Assembly: GCA_948470475.1 (NCBI GenBank)
Contig: OX419345.1
Location: forward strand, 17,387,739 to 17,451,738
Direction of reading: 5' to 3'
DNA length: 64,000 nucleotides
DNA from: Galaxea fascicularis
Taxonomy: Eukaryota > Cnidaria > Anthozoa > Scleractinia > Euphylliidae
The notes under the pieces are model-generated. The model worked only from the letters and a program-made list of their open reading frames with translations, was not told the origin of the DNA and searched no databases. The number at the start of each line of letters is the position of its first letter. Within the stretch, counting starts at the first letter, position 1. This document shows, one piece after another, positions 1 through 11,800 of this stretch. The position numbers were made by a program, and so were the translations under genes.

Positions 1-1611
1 ATGAACCTGAATAATATGGCTTTGCTGGCACAGGGTGCCAAGTGCCATAGTGCCGGTCATTTAGTGAGCTGCGCTCACTCGTGAGAAATACTTTCAGCAC
101 CAGAAGATAAACGCCGGTTACCGGCCGTGAAGTGGGCGTAAATTTTCGAGCAATTTCTTTTTTACCCCCACATTTCGAGTGAGCCAAAAGAACCCTTGAA
201 ACTTCTCTGACATAGCAAGTCGGGCTGCAAACAATAATAGAGCGAAACTCCTCATACCCTAGCGCCTGAGACAAAATCTCGAAGTCAAGCTATCCCTCAG
301 AACAGCTGACGGTTCGACTTCTTCATTTAGACTTTTAATGTAAACGCGTAAAATATCGACACTTATATCGAATCTCAGAGTCAAAACTGGGGCAACAAGA
401 GGCCAATTTGAACGAGCTTTAGCCTACAGTTTCCTCACTTGTGAGACATTGTTACTGGAAGCAAAAGCAAATTCTTCTAGTAGATCCCAGTACTAAATCG
501 TACTTGGATACTAGCTACCAGTCGACAACGGTAAGTGGCAGCCATCTTGAAGAAGGCGTAAAAAAAATTGCCCGGCACGGTGCCTGTGCCCGAATTCTGG
601 CGTCAGTACTTGAAGAAAAGGTGTCTTCACATTAGTACCCATCAGTAATCGTACTTGGGCACCGTGCTTGGACACCAAGTGTGAACGCAGCCTTAGTCTG
701 AACGGGGCCTAAGATTTTAGTTTATTTAGCACAAGGTCACTTATATTTTCACTCAGTGTGGTAATAGCTTTCTTTTTTACCATACTAAATTCCTTTTGTT
801 ACACTTCTGGTGAATTGCTTCTCGGCTCTGCAAGGGTAATCAAGTCCGGCTAATCATCTCAGTTACCTCTCGAGTTAAAATTGGAGCGAGATGGACCAGA
901 ATTCATCGTTTTTCGCTTGCATGACCTTCATAACCTGACGTGACGACTTTGTAATGCGATACTTGCTCGCTTGAAGGTCACGGTTAGGCCCTGGCCAGCT
1001 CGCCAGCATTTTTCATGTTAAACAAATTGCAATAATCTCGAAAGAGTTACACAAACGAGAAGTTGTATTTTGAAATGACGTTTTCGTTGCCGTCGCGTCG
1101 TAGAATCTTAACCTATAAATATAACAGGAACTTTATCTTTGACATGGAAACGAGGCCAGGCATAGTTTGCATAAGAGCGTGAAAAACGTGCCTAAAAACC
1201 ATTCTTATTCTCTTGTAAAACAAAATTCTCCAGTCAAACAAAGTTTAACAAGAGGTTATAAGTTCTTCAGTGAGTCGAATTATTTGCCCGTCGTTTGCGC
1301 CAGCACTCCCCTTGTTCAGTGGCCTCACCCGGAACAGGAGAGAGGGCCTGGGAGTGAGGGTCACGATGCTTAAAGTTAAATGCATTCGGCTGACGGTTAA
1401 CTGTGAATCACAGCATTTCACATGCAGTTAACTGTTAGCCAAGAACAGGAGAAATAAAGGAGAAATACATGTAAACTCCTGCGGTCAAGGTGAGGAGGAA
1501 AAAGTTCTTTGATTTGACTGATACATAATCGAATGAAATCGATTGAAGCAATTTTTTACGTGAGTAAGATTTGTGAATTTCATCTTCAAACAGTTAAAGA
1601 TTATCAGCTAA
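1..1611. other. Intergenic DNA, no gene seen
   Basis: I see no coding exon, RNA gene or clear repeat boundary here. Short open frames have no recognisable motifs. Around 1080 there is a run reading ttttcgttgccgtcgcgtcg; a related phrase recurs near 45520, so it is probably a worn dispersed repeat. Confidence 0.5.
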
Positions 1612-1742
1612 ACTACAGAATACAGGGCCACTTATTTACATACTATTGAATAACAATGGTGCCCATTGTTATATGCTTCGTTCTACAAAAGCCTCCGGCA
1701 CATGTAAATAAGGTGGACCAAAATGGCCCTGTATTCTGTAGT
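1612..1742. mobile_element. Fold-back MITE, about 131 bp
   Basis: The left end reads ACTACAGAATACAGGGCC and the right end is its reverse complement (ggccctgtattctgtagt). The match continues inward as cacttatttacat against atgtaaataaggtg. There is no coding capacity. The form fits a miniature inverted-repeat element; the superfamily is not determined because no clear target duplication was found. Confidence 0.75.
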
Positions 1743-1810
1743 CCAACATTCTTCTCGTCTTTCCGATAAGGATGATACATCGTAGGTCCCATCTCCTGCG
1801 TCTTCAGTGT

Positions 1811-2435
1811 TATATGCACTAGTCATTTGTTTCCCCCACCCCCCCACCCCCGCGACATAGCGGGGGAATTTGCAAACAAGCGACGCTAATTTATGGTAAT
1901 TCCACCACCCACCAGGGCAGAATATCGAAAAGCTTAGCATAGTCCTCAGCTCTGTCCTCGAGGCCAGCCTTTGAAAAAAAAACCTTCCATCTAGAATGAT
2001 GAAAGTGAAATCACTTATTAAACGGAATACGCGCAACAACAAAGCCTAAATATAGTGTCTGGATAAAAGGTCAAAGTGTTTTCTTTCAATTGCCATCATA
2101 CATATCAATGGATGCATTCATTTACATAAGAATTGACAAGGATTGTCTACACTTACTTCGTCACGCTTTCCGCTCTGTTCGCCATGTTGGATCACTGCTT
2201 CTAAGGAATGCATCCAGAATCCTTTGCACGCAGTCTCCTCGTGAGCGCTTCCCCGTCATTTACCCCGGGGTTCCCCGGGGAAATTTAAGGTCGAGCAAAT
2301 TTGAGGTAAAGTCCCTGGGGGTCTGGGCATAAAATCATCGCAAACCTCCAGTAATTCCACCGCTACTGCCCGACAAAGTCCCCGCATGTCGCGGGGGTGG
2401 GGGGGGGCGGGGGAAACAAATGACTAGTGCATATA
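1811..2435. mobile_element. Non-autonomous DNA transposon with inverted ends, about 625 bp
   Basis: The left end starts TATATGCACTAGTCATTTG followed by a C-rich tract and a 'gcgacatagcgggg' phrase. The right end is its inverse: a G-rich tract, then CAAATGACTAGTGCATATA. The inverted match is about 55 bp including the homopolymer-rich part. The interior (phrase 'taattccaccac/gct' appears near both sides) has no transposase. Target duplication is unclear. Confidence 0.7.
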
Positions 2436-2666
2436 CATGTATGCACACCAACAGGGGATGGTAAAGAACCCATCCACTATTCGCAAGGAGCAGAGCATGA
2501 AGCTCCCGGGGTTGTGGTCTAGACTTTGAGTGTACAGTAGCAGGTCTACATAGCCTTTCATGCTGCCAACTTCAAAGTGCCTTCAAATAACCTGCTTCAA
2601 CAAATAAGTATAATGATGATGATGATGAAGATGATGAATAGAAATTGAATGCCAATGGCCTCGCTC

Positions 2667-2827
2667 AATAGGCCATTTCCGAATTACCTCAGGCCTCTTT
2701 TTCAAAGGGTGTCTTAGTGCTCATCCTTTCATATGCAAATCAATTTTCATTCACATGCTTTTCATGTGAGCACCAAGACTCGATCGCTTGGAAAAAGACG
2801 CCTGAGGTAATTCGGAAATGGCCTATT
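2667..2827. mobile_element. Fold-back MITE, about 160 bp
   Basis: The left arm AATAGGCCATTTCCGAATTA is mirrored at the right end (taattcggaaatggcctatt). The arms continue with 'cctcaggc(c/g)tctttttc' and 'gtgctc/gagcac', giving about 55 bp of imperfect stem around a short AT-rich loop. It is non-coding. A (GAT)n microsatellite sits just to its left (2613-2640). Confidence 0.8.
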
Positions 2828-3072
2828 TTATTCCATAATTCTTTGGAGGTCAAATGTTTTTTGCTTAACATCCCAAATGTATGAAGAAGCTCAATAACCT
2901 GTTCTTTCAGTCAGAGTTTGATTTTGTTTAGTTAACAAAATTACAGAGTTGAAAAGTGTGATGGTAATCATTTGTGTCTATGACACTGAAAGTAAAGCTG
3001 ATGCATGAAAATAGATTTCAACCCAACTAAATGTTTATCTTTATTATTAACATCTTTAAAAACCTATCTCCC

Positions 3073-3174
3073 TTAACCCTTTCCTCCCTAAGAGTAACTT
3101 AATAGAATTCACTTTGTCTAACTTCAGGTGATTTTACTCGTCAAAAGGAGACCTCTTAGGAGTTAAAGGGTTAA
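3073..3174. mobile_element. Small MITE with TTAACCCTTT ends, about 102 bp
   Basis: The left end is TTAACCCTTTCCTCCCTAAG. The right end is cttaggagttaaagggttaa, its inverse with small differences. TTAA at both ends could be the target duplication. The 'ggagttaaagggttaa' end recurs near 15940 and 20270, inside RAD9 introns, so this is a small family. Confidence 0.7.
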
Positions 3175-3365
3175 TTTGTTAACATATTTAAATGTCTGTG
3201 TGGCTGCCATGTTAGTTAGGGGATGACTGACCAACCCTAAACTGAACCAATGACAAAATTTGATTTTGTGTGGTGAAGAAAATTGATCAAACACAATTTT
3301 TTTAGTTCAATCACCAAATTGAAACCAACCGACCGAATGTTTGGGGTTGAACAAGTGCTTCCAAG

Positions 3366-4079
3366 AAAACTGTTGCTAGACTGCAGCTTGTGGCATATCC
3401 ATCAGGTTTTTCACTGGAAGGGTGTCTAAAGAAGGGACTGGAAAAATCTCAGTCCCAGGCAATACCAACATCTGGGAACTTCAGTCAAGATCTGTCCTTG
3501 GAACAACCTGGGTAACTCAAAGTTTTGTCAATAAATTGACATCTTCCCTTTGTGCCCTAGGTCCACCGTTTGGACTCAGTGCTACAGGATGGCACATAAA
3601 GAAACTGAAATGAAGACAAGGAAAGGTTACATTCACTATTATTACAGTCAAGGTAATGACATTATTTCGATATCTAGTTCAAAATCCACACACTCCATTA
3701 GAGAGACTAGGGCCGGGGATCATTTTAGGGTCAAGATCATTTTGTGGGGTGTATGGATCCTGGTATCCCATGCAGTCATTTTTAGGGGAGTCATATTTCA
3801 CCTTTTCCCCACAAACACCTGCTTACCTTAAGGTGGTGGACAAAACACTGACCCCTAGTCCATGGACTACCCTAACATTAACGTGGTTTAGTCAAAATCC
3901 TTTCAAGGATAGTGAAACAGAATTTCAAACTGCCTTGGAGACTTCAGAGTCACATGCAGCTTATAATAATCTGCCTTTTTTGTTTTCATTTGACAGATAT
4001 TCTGGAAATCTCCCCATCTGAGGTCCCAATCTCCAGGTCTTTGGGAACATTTACATGGTTCAGGTGTTGGAAGGTCTGA
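3366..4079 (+). CDS. Possible 3' end of an unidentified gene (three exons)
   Basis: I do not recognise this gene. A chain of exons can be read at about 3366-3511, 3561-3652 and 3997-4079 with compatible phases. The acceptors before exons two and three are pyrimidine-rich (ccctttgtgccctag, ttttcatttgacag) and the donors are GTAACT and GTAATG. The frame ends at TGA 4077-4079, and an AATAAA lies about 80 bp further on (4159-4164). The putative product includes VARLQLVAYPSGFSLEG, then STVWTQCYRMAHKETEMK, and ends in TWFRCWKV. The first exon has no convincing acceptor and nothing upstream extends it. The open stretches are short enough to arise by chance. Confidence 0.25.
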
Positions 4080-4109
4080 ATTTAACAATACTCTGTAAAT
4101 CACCTTGCT

Positions 4110-5365
4110 TCTCTGGAAACTGACATTTGGGTGTGGAAAAAGAATTTTGTTGTTTTAGAATAAAGAATGAACTAAGAAACAAGCAGAGGTTAATCTTGCT
4201 TTTTAAGATAATTATCTTTTATTTTATTATTACGCTGTAAATTTTCCTTAATTTTTGGTTTTACCCTCGGTTCTACCAAGGGGGCACCTTTTCTCAATGA
4301 AAGGTATATGAAAGGGGCACTTTTCCATAAATTAAAAATTGTATCTAAAAGGGGTTAGAGATCAGGGCACAGCCTCCCTGTATAAAACTTTGTTTACTAC
4401 CTCCCCCCATCCTGGGAGGTACCCACCTGTGTACGATGCATACAGGGAACTACGCCCCTAATACAATTATGATGATGGCAATTCTGGAAAATAATCATAC
4501 TCCCCCCAGGGAAGGTTTTTCTATTCAGCAACCCCTTCCCCCAGGAAATTCCAGTTTATATTCATACATGTACATTGCTAATAAAAATTTAGCTTTTAAG
4601 ACTGCCCCCCCCCCTCCTCCTAGGAATTTCCAATGGCCTTTGATGGGGTGGGCCGGGTATGGATTTGTTTCTGGAACTACACCTTTGTTGCTAGCTGAGA
4701 CTCCATGTAAAGTCCTCATGATCACAGAAACCATCTGCTGCTAGTGTTCTACAGCAGGTAGTTCGTTGGAAAAGTGGAATACCCCTGAAGAGTCTCTTCA
4801 CTTTGGTACACAGAAGACACCCCTTAAGTCCTCACAAGTTGGTAAAATATGAAAAACTAAAGAAAAGTACTTTTAACCACAGAGCACATCAAGAGGTGCT
4901 TAAAAAATCCAGAAAGATGCTTAAGAGGTAAAAGACTAAAAGTTGAAATTAAGTAATTTCTTACCAATGGCACCAGGAACCTGAAATATGACAAACTCGC
5001 ATTACACACAGTACACACAGTGTGTGTGTTTTATATAGAATTGCAGTGTGTAAAACACAAAAATATTATTTTTTCGTTAATCTAAGTGTCTCAATGGTTT
5101 TCTTGGGTCCTTCTTAACATGCTACAAGGCAAAAAAATATTTTTTTCCAACTTTTGGTTTTTTACCTACTTGTGAGGACTCGATATGTGTGTTCGAAAAC
5201 CCAACTTATGAGGACCCTTCCGAAGTCCTCATTATGATGGTCTGTTGTCAAAGAGAAACCTATTTAAGAGGACTTTTTCTGCGGGGACATGAAAATGTCC
5301 CCATAATTTCAACAGACCCCACTTTGCTGGTGTGTTTTCATATGAATGTCCCCATAAGTGTGCAT
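4110..5365. other. Intergenic DNA, no gene seen
   Basis: AT-rich with C-runs near 4600 and a short (TG)n tract near 5018. From 5180 to 5360 the phrases 'gaggac' and 'tgtccccataa' recur in both orientations, which suggests a worn inverted-repeat element. No coding exon is supportable. Confidence 0.4.
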
Positions 5366-5369
5366 AGGT

Positions 5370-5530
5370 GAGCACATGTACACCAGTGTATGGCCATGTA
5401 TGCCCGTGTATGTCCATGTACACCGGTGTATGGCCATGTATGCCCGTGTATGCCCATGTATGTCCGTGCATGCCTATGTACCCAAGTGTATGGCCATTTA
5501 CGACCGTGTATGCCCACGCACACAAGTGTA
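5370..5530. repeat. 12-bp minisatellite
   Basis: About a dozen imperfect tandem copies of a 12-bp unit of the form GTGTATGCCCAT, with variants such as ggccat, cccgtg, tccatg and accggt. It lies just upstream of the RAD9 promoter region. Open frames on both strands here are by-products of the repeat. Confidence 0.85.
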
Positions 5531-5597
5531 AATGGTTTCCCTTATTAAGGCACGTTAAACCACTATATGACAGTTACACCACGTATCTACGACAGCG

Positions 5598-5620
5598 TTT
5601 GGCGCCATTGGCGCCATTTT
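5598..5620. promoter_or_regulatory. Paired E2F-like sites upstream of RAD9
   Basis: The sequence TTTGGCGCC is followed after three bases by GGCGCCATTTT. The first fits the E2F core TTTSSCGC and the second is a near-inverse of it, so the pair is almost palindromic. It sits 162 bp upstream of the RAD9 start codon, a plausible promoter position. E2F control of S-phase and repair genes is established for animals; its use here is inferred from position and motif only. Confidence 0.5.
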
Positions 5621-5781
5621 GAATGTTAGAAACCTAACATTTCTTCGAAAAATAATCCAATAATCCAAAATTATGTTGTCGTCTTCTAGCAAAAAAATGG
5701 TTAGAAGGAAAGCAATGACTTTGTTTTGTTTCCAGATTAGTGAATCATGACCTCAGGAAAAGGCGAAGAACGATTATCAAG

Positions 5782-5815
5782 ATGCGCTGTGTGATTCCCG
5801 GGAGATCTGTAAAAT
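5782..5815 (+). CDS. RAD9: RAD9 coding exon 1 (residues 1-11)
   Basis: Encodes [11 protein letters not shown] plus the first base of codon 12. It aligns residue for residue with the human start MKCLVTGGNVK. The donor is GC (AAAT|GCAAGT at 5816). The only nearby GT inside this exon (at 5809) would break the phase with exon 2. Confidence 0.93.
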
Positions 5816-8800
5816 GCAAGTACTCCGGCCGTTCTTTTTGGCTGGTTGACCGGAAGTTAAACCCTTCATTTGCCTTCTTCTTTTCTTTTCTTGTATTTCA
5901 GTGTTTGCCAAAGCTATTTATTGTTTGTCCAGAATCGGTGACGAGTTGTATTTGGAAGCTCTGTCTCAAGGGGTAAGCTAATATTAATTGTAGTTCTATG
6001 CCAGCGAGGCCGCGTCTAGAAGTTTAATTGCTCGTTCGTGATAACACCTAACTAAGAGTTGACCCTTAACTGCAGAATACTCTACCACTGCAGCAATTAT
6101 AATAAGATCCAGAAAAAGTCCACTGTGTTAATTATAATGGTAGTGATGTTGATAGAGGTGGTGGTGGTAAATAGAAGCACAGGGGACCCAAACAAACTCT
6201 GCGACCTTTGAATTTTATATGGGAATGTTGAAAATATTCTTATCATCATAATGCACTGCGATGAGTGTTTTTATGTAGGATCAAAATAAACATGTTTTTA
6301 TTTTAAATGCTGTGTATTGTTGCTCTTGTAGCTGAAAACAGCAAAGTTTGGCAATTTGGTGAATTTTGCGTTGGATATTTACCTGAGCCTATTATAGACA
6401 GACAAGGGTGGAAAGTTCAAATTTCAGACCGGCCCAGCACCAAGCCAATTTTCACGAACAAATTCCCATTGCTTGGCTTCCAAATCATTTCGCCAAAATT
6501 CACCATTTTTAGCTACAAGAACCTCAACACAGAACATTTCAGATAAAAACATGTTTATTTTGATGCTATGTAAAATTTTCATTGCAGTACATTACAATTA
6601 TATGAATGTTTTTTATATTCCCACAAAAGATACAAAGGTCGCACAGTTTGTCTGGGCCCCTGTGATGGAAGAAGTCATTTCATCGATGTAATCCTCCGTA
6701 TAATCTCAGGGCTGTGCTCTAGCGGCGCCCGGTCGCCCCTGGCGACTTACTTTTGCCATTGGGCGACCAGGAAATATTAGTTTTTGCACCAAACTTATAT
6801 GCTGGATGCCCTGGATTTCAAGGGTTTAGAGGTTTGGGCGCCCAACTACTTTTCTTAGAGCACAGCCTTGAATCTAATAAACAGGGTGCTCTCCCTGTAC
6901 ATGTAGGCTCCCAAATGGGACAAATGAGATTGGGATTAAAACAAAATAGCAATTACACACACTGTATACCTCTTTATAGGAACTCCTTAAATTGAAACCC
7001 CAAATCATCAACAATGTGGTGTTTTCTTGGCTATTCAGAAAGGAGTACCAGCAGTCTAATCATAGTAATAAATTTATTCCAGCTTGCCCTAAGGACTGTC
7101 AACTCATCTCGTTCAGCATATGCTTGTTTCCTCTTCAATGAAAGCTTCTTCATAAGTTATGATGATGGTGCAAATGATCAGTCTGAAGATTCCCAAGAGG
7201 AAGACATCTTCAAGAGCAAGATTGCCATGAAGGTTAGAAATCACTGTTATAGCAGTTGGTTATGTACATGAAGTTGTACAGTTGTGCTGTACATGTAGTT
7301 AGTAATACACTGTACATGTACATGTGCTACTATACATGTACTATTTTAAACAAAGTCTTGTGGGGAGTGTTTTCCAAAAGCCCTTACTAATAATTACCTA
7401 GTACTCGGTTGTGAACAGACTCTGGTGCCACTGGTCCCTGTCACACGAGTCTCTATGATTTGCTTTTCACCCTTGATAGCAAGTCATGCTATGAAATGCA
7501 AATATAGATGTTATAACCTGATTGTGATTGCAATTTTTTTCTTTTTTTTTGACATTTTCTTGCTGTTGCCAGTCATGCTTGTCAGTATTCAAGTCCATGA
7601 ATACAATTGAGAAGACAGTGGATCAGTGTAAAATTGATCTGAATGTCAAGGAAGCCAGACTTGTATTCATCCTTTACTGTAGACATGGTTAGTATGATAC
7701 ACTTACATGTAAACCTTTGGTTTTCATTCAAGACATTTGGCGTTCATTACTATAATAACTACACCCCGTTGCTTCCTGGTGCACTATCTTGTAAGGGATG
7801 ACTAAAATGTAACAACTACAGCTGTACATGTATTATCAGTGCTCCAAGCTAATTTTTTTGTAAGTCGCCTTTTGGCGATGTTCACTTCTAAATGTCATGA
7901 ACGTTAATACATTCTACACTGACTGCTGAAACTGAATCAAACACTATTTAACAAGGCAATGTTTCTGGGCTACCCTAAAGGGTGCATTGAAAAGCTTCAT
8001 TGCCCTTACACAATGGAAATATTTAATCCCGCGGAAATGGTTTTTTGAATGTTGTTGCTTCCCACTCGTTTATCATAGCATATGTGACCCTCAATAGGAA
8101 AACAGTGAATAAGGTGAACACACGCACACAGCACATTTGCACGTTGAAACAAAAGGAGCATGGCTCAACACGTTAGTTGTGTGTTACTATCCTACTTCAT
8201 TTAAGTTGAAGCCTTTGTTTTTCACACATGTTAAAGACAAAGGAGTGTGCAACAAGCTTTGCATGTGTTTTGGCTCAAACACATTCATTGTGTCAACTTC
8301 TAACATGCTGAACATTAGTTCTATCAGGTGAAACAAACCACTGAAATGAAACAACTGAAGTCTCAGGAAACTCAAAACATAGAATAACATCATCAACAAA
8401 ACAGAACCACTGAAAAGAAACCACTGAAAGTCAAACTACGCTGGTCTCATTCGAAAATGGTTATCTCTTTGAACGGCCAAAAGCCGTTCACTTGCCGGTT
8501 CAAAGACCATTATAGTCATTGAGCGCCTGCAGTGCTGCTGTGATCCGTTGCTAAACATACCTGTTTGATTGCTTTACGAAACGCATGTAAATATACTCTG
8601 TCTCAGCTTTGAAACCTTCATGAAAAAAGCCTTAGCTGTTTTGATGGCAAAAACTCTTCGTCTAAATGGGGAAACAAACCCAAGACATACATTGTAAAAA
8701 TTTAATTATTCTGATCTGCTTATTGCATGAACTACAGTGTATTCGCCACACTGTTTTGACAACATGTCTTGTCAACATAATTAATGCTAACAACAAGTTA

Positions 8801-11800
8801 GGCCTAAGTTTATCGAGCCTTTCATTGACATGTTGATTGCTTTCGTTTTCTCAATTCCTCAGGGACATGAGTCAATTGTCAGTTTGCCACAAACAACTGT
8901 CAGCAACCATTTACCAGATTTTGTCTTCAGACCACAAATTTGCAACACATGTAATTTGAAACCTTCCACAAAACCAGAGCTGACTAAAAACATTTACACA
9001 ATTGTGAAACCCAGACAAGATCTTTGACAACTTTGCAACTCTGTGAAGTTGTCAGATTGTAAACTATTAAAGTTTAACCACGCAAATACAGTTGAAGTTT
9101 AATCAAAGAGAAGTTTGACTCAGGTCGCGGGGAACACGACACTGTACTGATGATGGATCATTTGAAAAGGCTGATAACATGTGTACTAAGAGCTTTTTGA
9201 GGTGAACGAATGAATGTTACCACAGAACTATTATGTTTGGTACAATCTGTAGTATAAAATCAACACTTGTTGACAAATCATCTACAAGCTTCATTGAAAA
9301 CAATGGAAAAGCGGAAAACTACTCTGTAACTTGGTAAATGTGGGCCAAACTGTGTAAAGAATACAGCTACCCGGTGTCAAGTCTGTAATGATCTGGTCAA
9401 AATTGACACTCTCTCCTATCTAAAGATGTTCTGGTTGTGAAACATATTGAATTTACAAAATGAGGTTTGATCCATAGGAGTAGTCCATGTATTGGGTCCA
9501 TCAAGGAGTCCATGGACCAGGTTTACAGGGGTGGTCCATGTTTTTTATATGGAAAGTTCATAACTCCCTTATATTAACTTAAAAAACCCTGTAAAAGTTC
9601 TTCTCATACCTTTGAGAAACACAATACAGTTTCAACAAGACTGAGGAAGGGGAGGGGGGAAGGGGGTATAGGAGAACTTATTTCTTTGAAACCACTGTAA
9701 AATTGTTAGTAGAATACAACTCCATGGCAGACAAATGGACCTACATTGGCATAATTGTGGCTTCTTGTGTGGCAGACAAATGGAATTCGAGCATGACCTC
9801 AATTCATGATTAATAGGTACGAGTGATTTTGAAACTAGTTCTCAAAGTTCTCTTTGCAATTCGTGAACTTACAAATCATGAGTATCTATTAATCCTAAAT
9901 TGTACAAAAGGTCTAGTACATTCATTAAAATTACGAACTTACTTGTCGTCGTTGAAACTTAATAGCTACTCATACGGAGTACTATTTGGGATTAATTGTA
10001 CTGCTCTCGACCAATCAGAATTGAGTAATTTTGTTGAGTGTACTATAAATAATTTAATTATTATTGTGTAATAGGCATTCTTCTTGAGTACATGTTCTTC
10101 AAAACAATGGGAAAGTTACTTTCTGAAAAAAAAAATACAGCTTTACTTTTTGAATCATTTTATTCAAAAGGTTGCTTAATAAAAAAGATAGAGAGAAAGA
10201 TAGCTTCTAAGATAGGATGAAATGCTATAATTGTAGAAATCAATGTTGGAACTACCATAACTGTACTTGCATTCATTTTGAAAATCTTCACAGGTATCAC
10301 AAAGACCTACAACTTGACCTTTCAAGAATGCGAAACCTTGCAAGCTGTGTTCTCAAAAGACTTGTGTCCCAACTTCATGACTGCTCAAGCAAGGTAAAGA
10401 AAAAAATTAATGACAATAATATTAATATTGGTGATTTTGTGCTACAGTACTCTACATGTCCCTTTAACCAATACGCACACATTACAGGCAAAAATTAATT
10501 GTCTTTAATTTCTAGGTACACCTAGCACAGTCACATGTAAAACAGAAAAGAAAATTACAGATTTAAATTCAGATAAATGTTGCAGTTAAAAATCAAATTC
10601 AGGTAAAAAGTTTTTCAAGTAATTTGAAAATCAATTTCCTTTGTCTCCTAACCCTAATTTTGAATAATTAGGCCTAAGAGACAAAGGGATTTGAGATTTT
10701 TACCTGAATTTAATTTTTATGTGCAATGTAAAGAAGCAGGCTTATTTCCTTCTTGTTGTAAAATTTTGCAAATTGTGACCCTATTTGGGAAAACCGGGCT
10801 TAACGAAAATAGCGTTAAAATGCATTTCAACCCATTTTGAACGCGTTACAATGCATTGCAACGATCGACAATGATTCGTAACGCATTAAAACGTTTACCA
10901 CCAAATGCGGGCAATTAATTCAAATGTTTCAGAATGATTTGTCAATGTTGTGCAATGCATTGGCAATGTTTCCAAACTCTTTGTTAATGTTAAAATCAAT
11001 GCCTAAAGGTCAACGCCGGCCGCGTATAATTATCATTCTACTCTGCTTTTTAAGAAGTAGCGACGGGTCGTCCGATCCGATCCGTTTAAAATCGTACTTT
11101 GAAATTCTGTTCAGTAGTCTTGAAAAATATTAATGCTTTGCAGCAGTAATATTACCAGGGACCTTGGACGGGAAAAAATAAATACACGTTAGAAAACAAA
11201 GTCGAGACGTACACAGCTTATAATGAAAGCATTGTTTACCCGCCTCAAATTTACCTGGGAATTGCTTTGATTTTACAGTTTGATTCGATCACTTTGTTTA
11301 CAAGTCGAAAACTAAAATGTAGCAATTATCTCCAATCCAAAAGAGAGAACAGATACATGTAAATCACGATCGTTAATTCATACTCGACGTGTCAGTTCAT
11401 TTGGGTTTCGGCACGGAAAATTGTGAATGAAATTAAACGGATTCTTCGATCGGCTATCATGATTAGTTATTAGTTCAGATGATTTCGACCGCTCACACTG
11501 AGCTGCCGTTTTTACAAGAAACAGGCTGAACAAGCTAAGAGCTTTTTTTCAGTTTCTAGTTGTAGCTGCTTGTTAGTTTTAAAATCAATGAAATCAATTT
11601 GTAAAGAACTTTTGATCTTACAAACCCTTGGCCGCGGGGACGAGATGTGGAGGGCGTCACGCATCACGCTTTGACATCCTCATGACAGACACGTACAGAT
11701 GAAATCCATGATTACGATAAATGTTGTTTTTTGGAAAGAAGAATGTGGCGTTTTGGCCTTTCTATTAACCTTCGTCCTCACCTCTTTGCGACCTGTTTTC

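Noticed and set aside
5809..5815. GT donor at 5809 for RAD9 intron 1
   Set aside because: Ending exon 1 at 5808 gives phase 0, which does not fit exon 2 and drops two aligned residues.
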